Assembly: GCA_947652605.1 (NCBI GenBank) | Contig: OX393576.1 | Coordinates: 14,658,575 to 14,722,574 of the forward strand | Length of the DNA stretch: 64,000 nt | Reading direction: 5' to 3' | DNA from: Elmis aenea | Lineage: Eukaryota > Arthropoda > Insecta > Coleoptera > Elmidae | Shown here: positions 11,810 through 26,100 of the stretch, one piece after another | How the letters are laid out: each line of letters opens with the position of its first letter | Position numbering within the stretch: position 1 is the stretch's first letter | Notes under the pieces: generated by a model | What the model was told of the DNA's origin: nothing | Databases searched by the model: none | Seen by the model: only the letters and a program-made list of their open reading frames with translations | Position numbers and translations under genes: made by a program

Positions 11810-12580
11810 TTAATTTCTGCAGTATACAGTACCAAGGTAATCGTAAACTTCAATAAAAATCAAAATAAATAAAGATTAAGTTATTACAGTTTTGGACCAG
11901 AACTGTCAAAACACATTTATTAGTAAAAATCCAATAAAAATTTAACAATGCAATATTTATGTCTCAAATATGAATTTATAAAGTATACTGCACTAACTCA
12001 ATTGAAAAAGAAAATAAAAATCAAACCATATCTAGTAACGATTAAGTTATTCTCTATTTTGTTTTGGATCAGAACTGTGGAAACACATATATCAGTAGAA
12101 ATCCAATAAAAATGAATTGATACAATATTTATGTTTCAAATATGAACTCATAAAGTATACTGCACTAACTGATAAATGAAATAAATATCAAAATATATCT
12201 AGTTATTATTAAGCTATTAGAAACTTTGTTTTGGTTTAGAGCTGTCGAAGCACATGTATCAGTAGAAATCCAATAAAAATTAAATGATGCAATATTTATG
12301 TCTCAAATATGAATTTATGAAGTATATTGTACCAAGTCAATCGGTAACTTGCTTAAAATTTAAAATATTTATGGTTACGAATAAGTTATTAAGAAATTTG
12401 TTTTGGACTAGTGTTGTCAAAGGACATTTTTTAGTAAAAATCTAATTAAAATGAAACGATGCAATATTTAAGTCTCAAATATGAATTTCTGAAGTAAACT
12501 GTACTAAGTCAATCAAGAACTTGAATAAAATTTAAAATATTTAAGGTAACGAATGAGTTATTAAAAAATTTTTTTATTAA
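11810..12580. repeat. Tandem repeat of about 170 bp, about 4.5 diverged copies
   Basis: The block containing TATAC(T)G(C/T)AC(C/T)AA recurs at about 11826, 11989, 12160, 12330 and 12500. ATCCAATAAAAAT, GCAATATTTATG and TCAAATATGAA keep fixed spacing within each unit. Copies differ by perhaps 10-20 percent, far more than the 181-bp satellite. No frame is shared between copies. Confidence 0.8.
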
Positions 12581-13712
12581 ATATTTCAATACGACATTGC
12601 TATATTAAGACTTAATAGAGACGTCGTATTCAACGGTATAAAAATTCTTCACAGTGAACTTACATTCGTGCTTTAATATTAATGATTCAGATCGTTTTTC
12701 ACAAATTTTTACTTATAACAGAGCATTTGAATAATTCGTCTTAGCTGGGACACCTTATATAAGTTGTATAGCTTCTAAAAAAAATTAATTATCCACCCTC
12801 AAATTGTTCAAAGTACGATAACATTTTTTGTCAAAAATTAAAAAAGAACAAGGCTAATTCTATACTGATCTGATCATTATTAATCAATAACAATTGGTGC
12901 TGCAGTGTGATGACAGGCTCACGAGCTAAGAACGACTGTAAAGGACTAAGAATCTCATTGTAAGAAATTGCGTTAAAAGTAAATAACTAAATAAACCGGG
13001 AAAGCACATTTACCAAAATTACAGAAAATTAGAATATGCTTTTGATCAATTGTAGTGCTACAGTGTAATTAAATATTTAATATAATATTTACAGTTTGCA
13101 CAAGTAAAACCACATTTATTTAAACATATTTTATTAACATTATATAAAATTAGAGTTTATTAAATGTACTTTACTGATGACATACGGTTCATGAATTCAT
13201 CTTCAAAATTACAAAATATAAAACAACTACAACAATTTACATTAAAACATTATTCTCTAAAAAATAAAACCTCGTGAACTATGTAGGTCCATTAATATCA
13301 AGTAAAAACGAATTTAATAAATGACAGTTCTGAACAAAGTACAATAATTTGTGCTAACAAATACCTACAACACTAATATTCAAATAGCAAAACAAAAATT
13401 TACATCATGTAATTGTTTCATATTAATGAATGTATCAATTTCTTCAAAAACAAAATGCAGCCAATTCCAGTGTTTTCTTAATGAAAGTATATGTCTATAT
13501 GCTGCTTATTGGTTGACATATATTTTCACAATTTAAATATAATTCTTTACTATTCATTTAGTCAGTCGGTTTCAGAATTAAAAAAATAATCAAACATATT
13601 ACAGTTACAACTAAAATTTGTACACACAAAAATTCACAAGATGATTATCTATAATTATTAAAAGTAAGTACATAGTTATTATCACTATTTAAAATGTTTA
13701 ATTAAAATTTTA
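12581..13712. other. Gene-free 3' flank of TopBP1
   Basis: AT-rich sequence with no supported exon. On the minus strand an AATAAA lies near 13116, about 600 bp past the TopBP1 stop; it is only a candidate polyadenylation signal. Confidence 0.4.
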
Positions 13713-16700
13713 TCACTGTTTAAAGTACTTAATAAAATTTGGTAAAACACAATCACTGACATCAGTTACTGTTTTCTGTAAAAAATCACTAATAAAAAAT
13801 GTATTTAGACAATAAATCCCCTGCTTGGCCAAGGGAATAAAATCTGCCATATTCGAAACTGATTTTGTTTCCAACAGACAGTGTGTAGCATGAACCGTTG
13901 ATTCAAATGGAGGTCTAAAATAAAAAATATCATTATTAGCATACACTATTCAAAACATAGGTAAAAGTGCATGGCTAATAAACAATAATATTTAATAAGG
14001 ATAGATTTGCTGTTCGTATTTAATAATTAAAACACTAATACTGTTTTGGTGTTTGATTAGTAGTACTTTTTAAATATACTATAAAGGTTTACATAGTTAT
14101 TTAAAATAATTTGAACGTTACAAGGGTTTTTAAAACTTTATTAAAATAAACATAGAAATAAAAAGTAGGCTGTGAAAATAAAACAAAAAACAAGGTGTGA
14201 AGAAAGATTAACAATAGGGATCTAAGTTTGTCACAAAAAACTGCATATTTTTGGTAATTTAAACGTTTCTCAATGTTTAATAATAAGCGAGATAGATACT
14301 TCTATATTCCAATTGAATTTGGTCCACCCTACATTTTGCAGTTTGTTTAAATTGTCTAAACTTCAAAAGTTTTGTCCTTAAGTTAGTAATTAACAGTTAT
14401 TTAACATCAAAAAACTGTTTTAGGTATTGACATTGTATTTCTATTCTATTATATTTAATATTTTTAGGTATTGGGTTTTCATGATTCTTTTTAATTGGGG
14501 AAAAACAATGAACTTTTACATCTTTTAATTTGACTTCAAGTGGTTAATATAAATTTGTGTTAAAAAGATAATTGACCATTTTGTAAAAATAATTCATTTT
14601 CTAAATTTTAAATTAAATTATTTTCATTAAAAAACCAAACGATTTGCTCTTTGTGCAACGGGTTCATCTTCTAAAAGGTTGGGTAAATCAAATTTAAAAA
14701 GTGTGATCTGTTTGGTGAAACAATTGAGCCTACTGATCTTCTAAAATGCTTTTCGGACATTTTAAGAATATTGCGAGCTTATAATTTGTGTACAGGGTGG
14801 TCTATTTTCGATGCCCATACAGGGTATCTCGGTTATTATCAGAGATAGAAAAAAACTAAGTACGTAGTCATCGCCGTAAACAGATTTTCGATATTTTTTT
14901 AAATTTTCGAAATATAGCCAAAAACCGAGTTTTGGCACTTTTCAAAAATGTTAAATATCTCGCCTAAACAAAAAGATAGAGAAAAACTTTGAAGACATTT
15001 TTGGCATGGTTTTCTGTCCTTAATAAGATAGCAATGTTCAATTTTATTTTACTCATACGAATATTGATATATTACACCTAACTTTCTTATTTTAAATAGC
15101 AACCATGGGCAAATTATATATTTTTGAAAAGCACAAAAAGTAGGCTTTCGATTTATGTCAAAGCCAACTATGGTTGCCATTTAAAATAAGAAAGTTAGGT
15201 GTAATATATCAATATTTGTATCAGTAAACAAAAATTAAACATCGCTATCTTATTAAGGGCAGAAAACCATGCAAAAAATGTAAGCTTTTATCTATCTTTT
15301 TTTTTAAGCGAGATATTTAACATTTTTGAAAAGTGCCAAAAATCGGTTTTTGGCTATATTTCGAGTATTAAAAAAGATATCAAAAATGTTAAATATCTCG
15401 CTTAAACAAAAAGATTAAAAAAACCTTTAAAGGAATTTTTTGCATAGGTTTTTGTCCTTAATAAGATAACGATATTCAATTTTTTTTACTCATACAAATA
15501 TTGATATATTTCACCTAACTTTTTTATTTTAAATGGCAACCATAGTTGGCTTTGACATAAATCGAAAGCCTATTTTTTGCACTTTTCAAAAATATGTAAT
15601 TTGTCCATGGTTGCTATTTAAAATAAGAAAGTTAGGTGTAATATATCAATATTCGTATGAGCAAAAAAAAATGAACATCGCTATCTTATTAAGGACTAAA
15701 AACCTTGCCAAAAATGTCTTTAAAGTTTTTCTCTATCTTTTCGTTTAAGCGAGATATTTAACATTTTTGAAAAGTGCCAAAAATCGGTTATTGGCTATAT
15801 TTCGAAAATTAAAAAAGATATCAAAAATCTGTTTACGGCAATGAATTTTTCTCGAAAAAAGAAATCGAGGCCACGTACTTAGTTTTTTTCTATCTCTGAT
15901 AATAACCGAGATACCCTGTATGGGCATCGAAAATAGGCCACCCTGTACATTGTATCTCCAAAGTACTGCAGATACATATAGGTTTATAAGCTTTTTTCTT
16001 ATTTAGCGAGTGCTACATGCCTAGGGTTGCTAGATTTGTGAATACAATAACCGGTAAAAAGGGGAGATCAATCACAAAAAAAGGACTGAGGAAATGTAAA
16101 AAACCATTTTAAAGGTTTTTTTAAATAAAAATCATTTAGGAATGCGATTCCACCTCCTCCCTTGTACCTGTCACTGAACTTATGAAATCTATTAAGAACT
16201 AAGCACAATTTCCTAAAATTTGTATCACTAATTTTGATAAACCGAGATATTTGGCACAAGTATTCGAGGCCCCAAATCAGAACAATCCCAGAAAACCACG
16301 ACGTCTGGCAACCTTATACATGCCCTAAATATTTTCAACCTTTTTTTGACCACAGGGTATACTTAAACTCTATAATAACATAACACACTTACTTGGCTTC
16401 AACTACCATACCGCCACCAGCTTCAATTACTCGACTAATTGGATCTACTTTTTTAGCAACAATAATAGCTCTCATATCGTGAAAAGCCCCATATCCTCTT
16501 CTTGATATTTCTTTGCGCCACCAATGCATAGCTTGCACACGTGCTTCATTTTCTTTGTCTGCCTGCATATGTACATTAACGGCCGTCTTTGGATTTCCGT
16601 ATTCAAAAGCCTCCTCCTAAATAATAAAATCAATTAATACTAAATATGTGTAATAAACCAGTTATTTTAACTGTTTCATTACCAAATTTGTTCAGTATGT

Positions 16701-17196
16701 TTGACTGTATTCTTAAAAACAATCAATAAACGTTTTTTAATTTTAGGTGTTTCCACTTTAGTATACTTAAAGAAATAATTTATGAAGGCGTTTACGTAGG
16801 TAACTGTTGGATAATTTTGTAAAATTAATAGTTTTGAGATATAGACAAAACATATTTTTTAAACGGCAACCACAATTTGTTCTGACCTTTTTGCAAGGAC
16901 CTAAACATAAAAAACTAGTAATAGCAAGACTTATCACATACATCAATTAGTTTTCCAGCAGCGACGCAAGCTTTCACAAATGATGTGTGCAAAATCCATT
17001 TTCCTGCAGCCATGCACGCAAGTATTTTTTCATTTCGAGATGGCTTACAACAAATTAAATGAGTTATATGTGGCTCATAATTGGTAGAATGAGAAACAGT
17101 AGCGCCCAAACTCTCTAACTGAGAAGCTATTAGATCTCTATCTTCATTAACGGATGAAAACATAAATATGGGTGATGGTTTGGCACGTACATCAAC
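13713..17196 (-). CDS. TOPBP1: TopBP1 exons 15-17: BRCT7 and BRCT8
   Basis: Exons 16942-17196, 16393-16616 and 13713-13914. Residues 1076-1160 carry BRCT7, with IFMFSS, ESLGATV, THLICC and KWILHTSFVKAC in order. Exon 15 ends at GAT before GTATGT and joins a Glu-Glu start in exon 16, as KLIDEEAFEYG. An acidic/basic helix (ENEARVQAMHWWRKE) leads to BRCT8 (about 1203-1287), where AGGGMVVEA and THCLLET are visible. In vertebrates this tandem pair binds phosphorylated BACH1 (FANCJ) and supports ATR activation. Intron 16 (13915-16392) carries a large foldback element and two other repeats. Confidence 0.95.
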
Positions 17197-20100
17197 CTAC
17201 ATGAACGAAATAAATGCTTAAAATAGTTTATCCAACAATTTATAGATTTATTTCAACTTACAAATACTTCTTCGGTGTCCATGGCATCATCATCCCAGCC
17301 CACTGTACAAGGTTGAGAATCTTGTACTTGTGAAGTTGCTAAAATAAAACAACATTATTATAGCTGGTGACTTAACAGTTTTCAGATGATAGTCAGGGCC
17401 TTTCAGAGTTAATGAGAGGCCCAGGGCAAACAATGTTTTTGAGGTCCCTCAAAATTAAAAAACTAGGAGGAAAAAATATAAAATGTTAATGGTCGTTCGA
17501 TAATATATGTTATAAAACTGTTATTTTAACTACAAAAATATTATGTTCAAAATTGAAGCCCCTGAAACTGCGAGGCCCAGGGCATTTACCCCTCTTGCCC
17601 CCCCCTCTTCTAAGGCCTGTGATAGTTATCTGAAGTAAAGATAATTTTTAAAAGGCGTGCTGATTTCTAAGACTAACATAATTTATTTATTTACTTTACA
17701 ATTATTATTGTACCACTTTTAAATAAATATCCTTAACCTTTGTTCATAATTGTCTAATTTTAGCGCAAATGAAAAATAATTACAAGGGTGTACATACCTG
17801 CAGCAACAGGAATTTCTGATCGACGATTTTTGGAAGCCATGCGATTGCCACCACTAGAAATGACCATTTCTTGCAACTGCCGTAGTTGACTAACAAGGGC
17901 AGCATTATCTGCAGAAATCTGTAAAACAAAACAGCTGAAAAACTACATACTAAGGGTGTGCGATATCAAATTTTAGATAATTATCCTTGCTGTTATGAAT
18001 CTGTACTGAGTGGACCAAATTCGAATGTTTTACGGAGTATCTCGGTTACCGCAATAGATAGCGAAAATCTGATTCCGGTATCTTGGGCTATTGTTTTGAG
18101 AAAATAACGCCTATGCAATCAGATTTTTTCTATCGGATTCCATTTTGGCACTACAGACGAAAATTGAAATTTCATCATTTATGAAATTTTGCTACAATTT
18201 CTTTATTTATTAAATTAGAGCAAAATGTTATATAGGTTTTTATACAGATTTTTATGCTTAATTGAAAAACAAAAGTAAATTTTTTTTAACCATCTTGACT
18301 TTCGAGATATGGAGTAAACTTACATTTTTTTAAATGGAAACCCTAGTTTGCCATGATTTTATGTGAAAGAGTATTTTTTTAGCTTTTCAAAAATATATAG
18401 TTTTATATATTTGTTGCAAAAAATAAGCGAGATATGGCCAATTTTGTAAAAATTCGATCATCAAAGTTTGCCATGATTTCGTAAACAAGTGATGTTTGCA
18501 ATTATTAAACAACTAAACGTCATTTTGAAGAAAATTCTGCAGAAACCGCTACGTTTTTATAACTTACAAAGTAATATTCTAACATTAAAATTTTCAAAAA
18601 GTTCAAATTTAGCCATGTTCACAATAAACACTTATAAAATACAAAAGAATACACGGATTTGCTTTAAAGTTGACAAATGTACTTCAAATGACAAATTACG
18701 TAAAACAACATCTGAGGGTCCAACCATCTTACAAAGACGATCATGAGCCATAATTAAAAACAATAAATTTAAGAGTACTACGTACTCTTTCTCAACAGTG
18801 CGGCCATTGTACAGTACGGTCCGTCACCATTTCGACATTTATTTTAAGCCTTACTGTTTTGTTTGTTCAAAATAACTTGCCCACCATACAGATCTCAGAA
18901 ACTGTAAGAGCAACAAAGTTGGCTATAGGATCCAAATTTTATTAACCCCTTGAATGTTACATTAAATTCCTGGGTTTATGCATGTGACAATGCCGCGGCG
19001 GCAGAGGCTAACCTTTTTTTATGTTGCTTCTGTAATAAAGCGGTAAAAAGGCCCAAATTTAAATCGTAGAGTCTCGGTATTAGCGCGAAAAGAACGCCCG
19101 AACTCAGTTCGTAGAGACCAGTCAAGGGGTTAATTTGTGGGCTAATTTCATTCACAACTGTTTCAAAGACTAATATTTAAATAACTTTTTTTAATGTCAC
19201 TTTTGTTTCTACATGTAAATTAACTACAATGGGGATTTTCGTGTTATGAAACGCGAACTATCACACCATAAATATTCATTCCTAAGCATGTCAAAAATTA
19301 AAAATAGGAAAATGTGTGCCCACTTAACAGATTCTAAAGTTCATATGTTTTTGGAGATCACCATGATAGTAAAGTTATTTTGAATATACTATACATTTAT
19401 TTGGTTTACTCACAGTTTTTGCTTCAGGAGTCGTACAAGTTTCACTAAGATTTTTTCCAGTATCATCATCTTCGCTATCAAAATTTAGTTGCTGTGGAAA
19501 TTGTTCTTCACTGTTTTTTGTTGGGCAAATTTTTTCCCACAACTGACGTTTCAGCTCTGAAAGAGGCTGAAAAATAATTGTGTATTTAGATTTTGCCACT
19601 TATTACACTTAAATATTTTTATTGTTACATTCAACTTTCACAATACTTGGTTAACTACACTAATACAACTTACAGTGCTTTTTCTTCTTTCTGGCAGAGG
19701 TTTGTAGTCCGGAAGTTGATTAATCCATCGTAGCATTTCTTTACGTAAATGGGGCGACGGGTTTGGTCTAATGAAAGCACCGTATGGTGTTTCAGGCGTA
19801 TCAACGTGATTCCACGCTTTAGGTGTTACTGGACATTCGGCACCTAATAAATGGTTCAATCGTAGTTCTTGCATGATTTTATTAACCGGTGTGACTTGGC
19901 TAGATGCTTCCGGTGTACTCATTGCATTATTTATCAATGTGTTTTTTGGTGTATTATCTGTAATTGAAATACGTCATAATATAATAAAAGCAGAAGTCGC
20001 AGAGTTAGATAAAATTCATTTAACATTGTTAATTTAAAATAAAAAGTACGCAATGACGACATTGGTTAATTGGTAACACGGTCTAACCTAGCTTTTGTGG

Positions 20101-23100
20101 GGCCCTTTCCAAATATTGACAATGGGGCCCTCTCCAGCAACGATAATATTTTTCTGCCTCTATATCTTTATATTTCTGTTGTACACAAATATAATATTCG
20201 GTCAGTTTTCAATTTTCATTAACAAAAAATAATTAAAAATACAAAAACTTTGCAAGTTTTTCAAATGTAAATGGTTAAACATTACATTAAAATTAATTAT
20301 AATTGAAATAAAAATACATAATAACATCTTTTTGATAAACTATTAAAAACAAATACGAAAAAACATGTTTAAAAAAGGTTAAATAATGTATCAACTTTTC
20401 AAAAATATTTAACATATCACATGTTCAATAGTTTTGTTTTTATCACGATCAAATTGATTCAACAGAAATAATTCGGCAATAAATCGTTCAGTTTTTACCA
20501 CATTATTTCATACAGGAGCTTTACCACTGTGATAAGTTTTGATCTACCTATACATTCTACACTCTTACAATTTTACTTAACAAGCTAAGATCGTTATACC
20601 GACTTTACATTGGCATAGTAGATAATGCAAGTAACTAAATCAAGTAAGGAAATTTATCTACTTGCAACGTGTAGACAGTTATGTTTAGTACTGGCGCAAG
20701 TAAACAATTTAGTGACTTTTTGAGTAAAGTAAATAGAAATCATTACTATTTATTTACTTGAAGAATATACCATTCTTTTGTCAATTACTAAACAATTTCA
20801 CTAAATTTGGTGTAGACCATGTATATATTGTGTAAATACTCACTAAACCAAAATGTTGATAAGGTTTGCTGGTTGATTAATGACTTGCTTTAGCTACTTG
20901 ATTTAGTAACTTGCATTAGCTACTATACCAATGTAAATCATATATTAAACAGAAAGAAGTTTGCCATGGTGTAAAAGATTTATCAGATACTAAAATTTAA
21001 TCGAACAATGTAAGGTGAGAAAATAAAAACCTTAGTTCAAGGAACATTACTTAATAATAAGCACAATATCGCCAATACACTTTAACACAAAGGGTTTTAA
21101 AATGTGGACTCAATGCTGGGGCACAGCCTTAACGCTAGACCTAATTATCAATAAACTATTAATAGCTACTACATTCAAAATGTACTCATTCTCACGTACA
21201 GTTCAGAAACTTGGACACTAACTCAAAAACAAAAATAAAGAATACAGGTACAGGAAATGAGATTTCTGAGAAGAATAGAGGGATGTAGATTGATCGATAA
21301 AATCAGCAACGAAAAAATTCGAAATAACCTAGGAGTAACAAATATTTAAAAAAAAGATGGAGACGAATCAATTAAGATGGCTTGAACATCTACTACGCAT
21401 GCCAGAAAGTAGATATGCAAAAATAGGATGGAAAATGCAGATAGAGGGAAAAAGAAATAGAGGAAAATCAAGAATAAAATGGGAAAAAGAAGTGAGGCAG
21501 AGACTAGAAGAAAAAGGAGTCAGCTGGAGAGATGTGCCACAATTAGCTAAAGATAGGCATGAGTGGAGAAACATAAAACAGATATAGAAAAGCATAGTTC
21601 GATACCGGAAGGTACAAAAGGAACCGATTAAGAAGAAGAAGTCATTCAAAATTTAAAATCAAGCTCACCTGAATCAGTTTGCATTTTGTTCTCAACAGGT
21701 GTTGAAGTCTGTTTAGTTGTATTGTTATCAAAACGTGTTGCACTTTCTTGAATTTGTATAGGCCTCATCGGAGAAAAAGTTTCTTCAGTTTTACTAGTTC
21801 CAGGTTTAGGTGTATCTTTAGTGTTGTTAGATTCGTTAGCCTTTTTACTCAATTCTGAATGTATTGAGGTAGTCACGAATTGAGCATTGCTTGATGTGTT
21901 TGTATATAGTTGTCCTAACGATGTTACATTATCATCTGAGGAGAGTGAAATACGTTTATAATAAATGGAGTATTTAATATGTGATGCATGGAAAATTGGT
22001 AGAACTGTTGTTTTCATCATTATTAAAATGATTCATGAAATCAGATTTTTTTTTTAATTGGACAATTATTATAATGTATATGTTACACTCTGAACGTAAT
22101 GTATTAAATTAAAATTATTAAATAATTTAATAAATAGCACAAACATTTTCATAATAAACAAAATAGGTACTGTTTTATTTACCAACAATGTTTAATCTAA
22201 ATAACTCAATTAGTTGTTACAATTTTATTTAAATATTGGCTTTTCCAACTCCAAATGGGATTATATCGGTTGATTCAGTTTGACTGTCGCATTCCTACAA
22301 CTTTGTTATTTTTAGAGGAAACCTTTCACACACAGTATAAGTGACATTAGGCTGGGCAGTTGTCATAGCATAATTCCAAGGCACTACCGATTTTTGTCAA
22401 AACGCGTTTTGTAATTGCTCAATTTTTAGTTATTGGAAAACGAAAAAGTAATATTGATTACATTTATGGATACAGAATTTTTTTCTCTACAAAAAACGTA
22501 TTTGCACCTTTTTTCCAAAATAATTAGGGGAGCAAGAATATGACTTTTAAAATTTTACCATTGAAATTGCTATGTTGCGTGTTCCCAGTCTACACCCTGT
22601 ATAGTGAATAGCATGGCGATCTCGTAAACGGTAAGAGATACAGAGTTTGGTTAAATGGGTCAAAATGATCTATGATTTAAGAGCAACTGTTCTATGGAAA
22701 AAAAAAATGAAAATAAATCAACAGTTTTTGCGCTATTGATAAAAAACAAAACACATCAGGTTTTTAATTTTTGCTTATAACTTGCTTATTTGAAATCATA
22801 CTCAAAATATTATTTGACATTATTCAGGCACTTTTTTGCGTAAGATTTGAAATTTGTCAACAATTTTTACCTATCTTCATTTGCTTTTATTTATTTAACA
22901 TGTTGATGTTAGAATAACAAAAACAAATGGAGATAGATTTGTTGAAAAATTACAAATCTATGTCAAAAAGTGCCCGAACAATGTCGAATAATATTTTAAG
23001 TAGGTATGATTTCAAATAAGTAAGTTATAGGCAAAAATTAAAAGCCTAATGTGTTTTGTTTTTTATCAATAGCGCAAAAACTGTTCATTTTTTTCCATTT

Positions 23101-26100
23101 TTTTTTTTTATAGAACAGTTGCTCTTAAATCATAGATCATTTTGACCCATTTAACCAACTCTGTATCTCTTACCGTTTACGAGATCGCCATGCTGTTCAC
23201 TATATTTGGGACACCCTGTATATGAAGGGACACATGTTGAACTGGTGATTTTCTTTTTTTTTTTTTTAATTACATACTTATTTTTTTAATTGATTCTAAT
23301 AAAGAATTTAATTCTAAATTTGATCATGCATTAAAAAAATAAACATAAAGGTAAATGTTTGGGAAAATTGAGTTTCAAAATTATTTACTATTTGTCACAA
23401 AATCATTGTATTTGACTTAACAAAACACAATCGCTGTAGCAATTGACAGTTTATAACTTGTCTAATTGTGTTTTATTGTATGACAAAAAAACTTTGAATT
23501 TAAAAACCTTGAATACACTTTCACACAAGCAATTCAACAGAAGGTCCATTTTCAATTTAATGCGCAATTTAAGTGAACTAAATCAACCGGTACGTAAATT
23601 TATAAAAACAAAAATTTAGTTGCTAAAATTTTCAAATAAAAAAGCTAAAAAAATGTTTAAAACATTTATATTACCTCCAGTACATCCGATAGGAAACAGA
23701 TCCTCACGCAGTCGCGCTGAAAATCGAGCACATTCAAAAAGCCAGTTTTTACTAACTACGGGTAATTTCCACTTTATTGCAGCTGCATATTTTCTACCCG
23801 TACTTTCCATACTGATTAGATGTGTAGACTTCAACGCATTTTTCTCAACTGACGTGATCCGTGCCAGTTGTTCTTGAGATTTTCCACCAAGATAAATAAT
23901 CAAATTTTTTATAAAATGACGTTCATAACCGACGTAGCCACTGATCGCTATAACGCAATTTTCCAATGGTTTTATTTCTTCTCTAACTATTACGGGTCGA
24001 TGGTAATACATTAACTCTGGAATTTCGCGTTCATAAAAACATTCGGTTAACCATAAATCTGTTACTACTTCAGTAGCTTCAACTCGCACTTCTGGTCCAT
24101 ATGCAGGGACGATTGCGTAATCGGGTAAACCTCTATACGATTCGTTAACGATTTTTCCAGATAACGATTTCACATGGTTTGTTACAGCAAGTTTCGATTC
24201 GGAATCTTTAAAGCCAGCAATAACAAACTTTAAGCCTTCAAATAGTGGCTTTGTCTCTAAACTATCATCTCCACTAACGGTTGTATTTATATCGTTTCTG
24301 TTTCCAATATCATCGTTTATTGTTCTGCTTGAACTTTCACTTTTATGATTGGATACTTTGTGTTCATTTTGCAGATTTTCTACTAGATCGCTATTAGCAT
24401 GTTTTAAAAGTTGAACCAAAGTATCTTCTTGGCCTAAATTAGAAATGATTTATTGTACTAATACACGATTATTACATGTAAAGTAAAATTAAAGTTCAGT
24501 GAAATGAAAAACAATTAGGTGTTAATTTTAATTTGCATTTAAGGGCTTGGCATCAGTTATTTTTATTTAAATTCAATGTTATTTGATTTACTTTTCAGCA
24601 GGGCTCGAAACCGAAAAAAAATCTGGTTAACGGTTAACCGAAATCGAGAACTTTATTTTTATAACGGTTTTTGTTGAAAAACCGGTTTTATTCGTAAAAA
24701 ACCGGTTTAGTGTAAAAAACCGATTTAAATTATAAACCGGTTAAATTAACCGGTTTTTAAAATTATTTAGATCAGGTATGAAAAGATAATATTATTTATT
24801 TATAATTTTATAATAAATGTACAATCAAGAGTTCAGTAATGACTTTTGGTAAACTAATCGCATTTACTACAGATTTTGTATTTTTCATCGTAATTTTTAT
24901 TAAAAAAAGATGTTAAAAAACCGGTTTTTTATTATTTTGGTTAAAGGTTAAAAATAACGCTTTCGGTTAAAAATAACTTTTTCTGACAAAAAATAACGGT
25001 TAACCGGTTTTAAAACCGGTTTCATGCCCTGCTTTTCAGAAGAATAACATGGAACAAATACTAGCATATCATTTACTAAAACATGTAACACTTCAAAAAG
25101 GCCAATTTATGAGGACTTCAACTTTGATAAAACAAATTAACTAAGTAGAACACACTACTCGTCCAACATGTGCTGATAGGAAAAAATGACAAGGATGTAG
25201 CTACTATAAAAAGAGAAAACAACAGGTACAACCAACCACTGAGTAATCTACAGCCGGTCGAAAAATATAGGGGTTTGTATTATTTGTTTCTTACTGTGTA
25301 ATAGTTGCTCCATATGTGCGTATTACGTAAAACAACGTTTGAGGGCCAACCCCCTTATAAAAACAATCACAACCCATAATTTAAAACAATAAACATGAGA
25401 GTAATAAGTACTTGTTCCCAACTACTTTCTTGTAAGTAGAGGTTGACCCCCTGTTTGAAAGAAATAAATAAATAAATGTACTGTATCGTCCATCGCAGTA
25501 CCAATAAAAAAATGCTGGAGAAATGATTCATCAAAAACAATATCAAATAATACCTGCAATTACAAAATAAAATACTAAGGAGTTAAAAAAAAATTACCAA
25601 ACCCTTAAAACCCTTAAAATAAAATCTTACTTGATGTATTGGGTTGTAAATACTGTTTTAAAATATCTACTTCCATTTCTGCTTGAGGTGAATGTGACTT
25701 CGCCGTCACTTGTGCTGCCGTTAAGGAAGCATTTTCTGCCCGAAGTATATGTAAACCCTGCAAAAATTTGATAAATGTTAAACTTGCCCTAAAGAATTTC
25801 TATGCTAATAAATTCATATGTTAACTCAGCTAACGAATTATCAAGCAATCAGGGATGAAATAACGTTTTAAATCGTTACGTTATTGTATAACGTTATTTA
25901 TTATTTGTTTTTAATACATAATGTTATAAATAACTAAATGTAATGTAATTAAAAAACAATGAGTTATTTCTTTTTTTTTTTGACAAAAGATGTTACATCA
26001 ATTCAGCCATGTGTTTTACATTTTTATATCTTCTTTGTTTCGAATAATTACTAATAATTACTAAAATTATTGCTCCATTTACCACCACTTTTGTAAGTAT

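Noticed and set aside
15533..15748. Open frames in 14791-15947 and in 45590-46338
   Set aside because: These are foldback arms; frames appear on both strands and are not conserved between copies.
16068..16259. A 63-residue minus-strand frame
   Set aside because: It lies inside the AGGGTTGC-type repeat in TopBP1 intron 16; the second copy of the repeat (31465-31818) does not keep the frame.
21357..21587. A possible host gene of 76 residues
   Set aside because: The sequence is the known C-terminal end of LINE reverse transcriptases, preceded by stop-broken LINE sequence and followed by an AAG tail.
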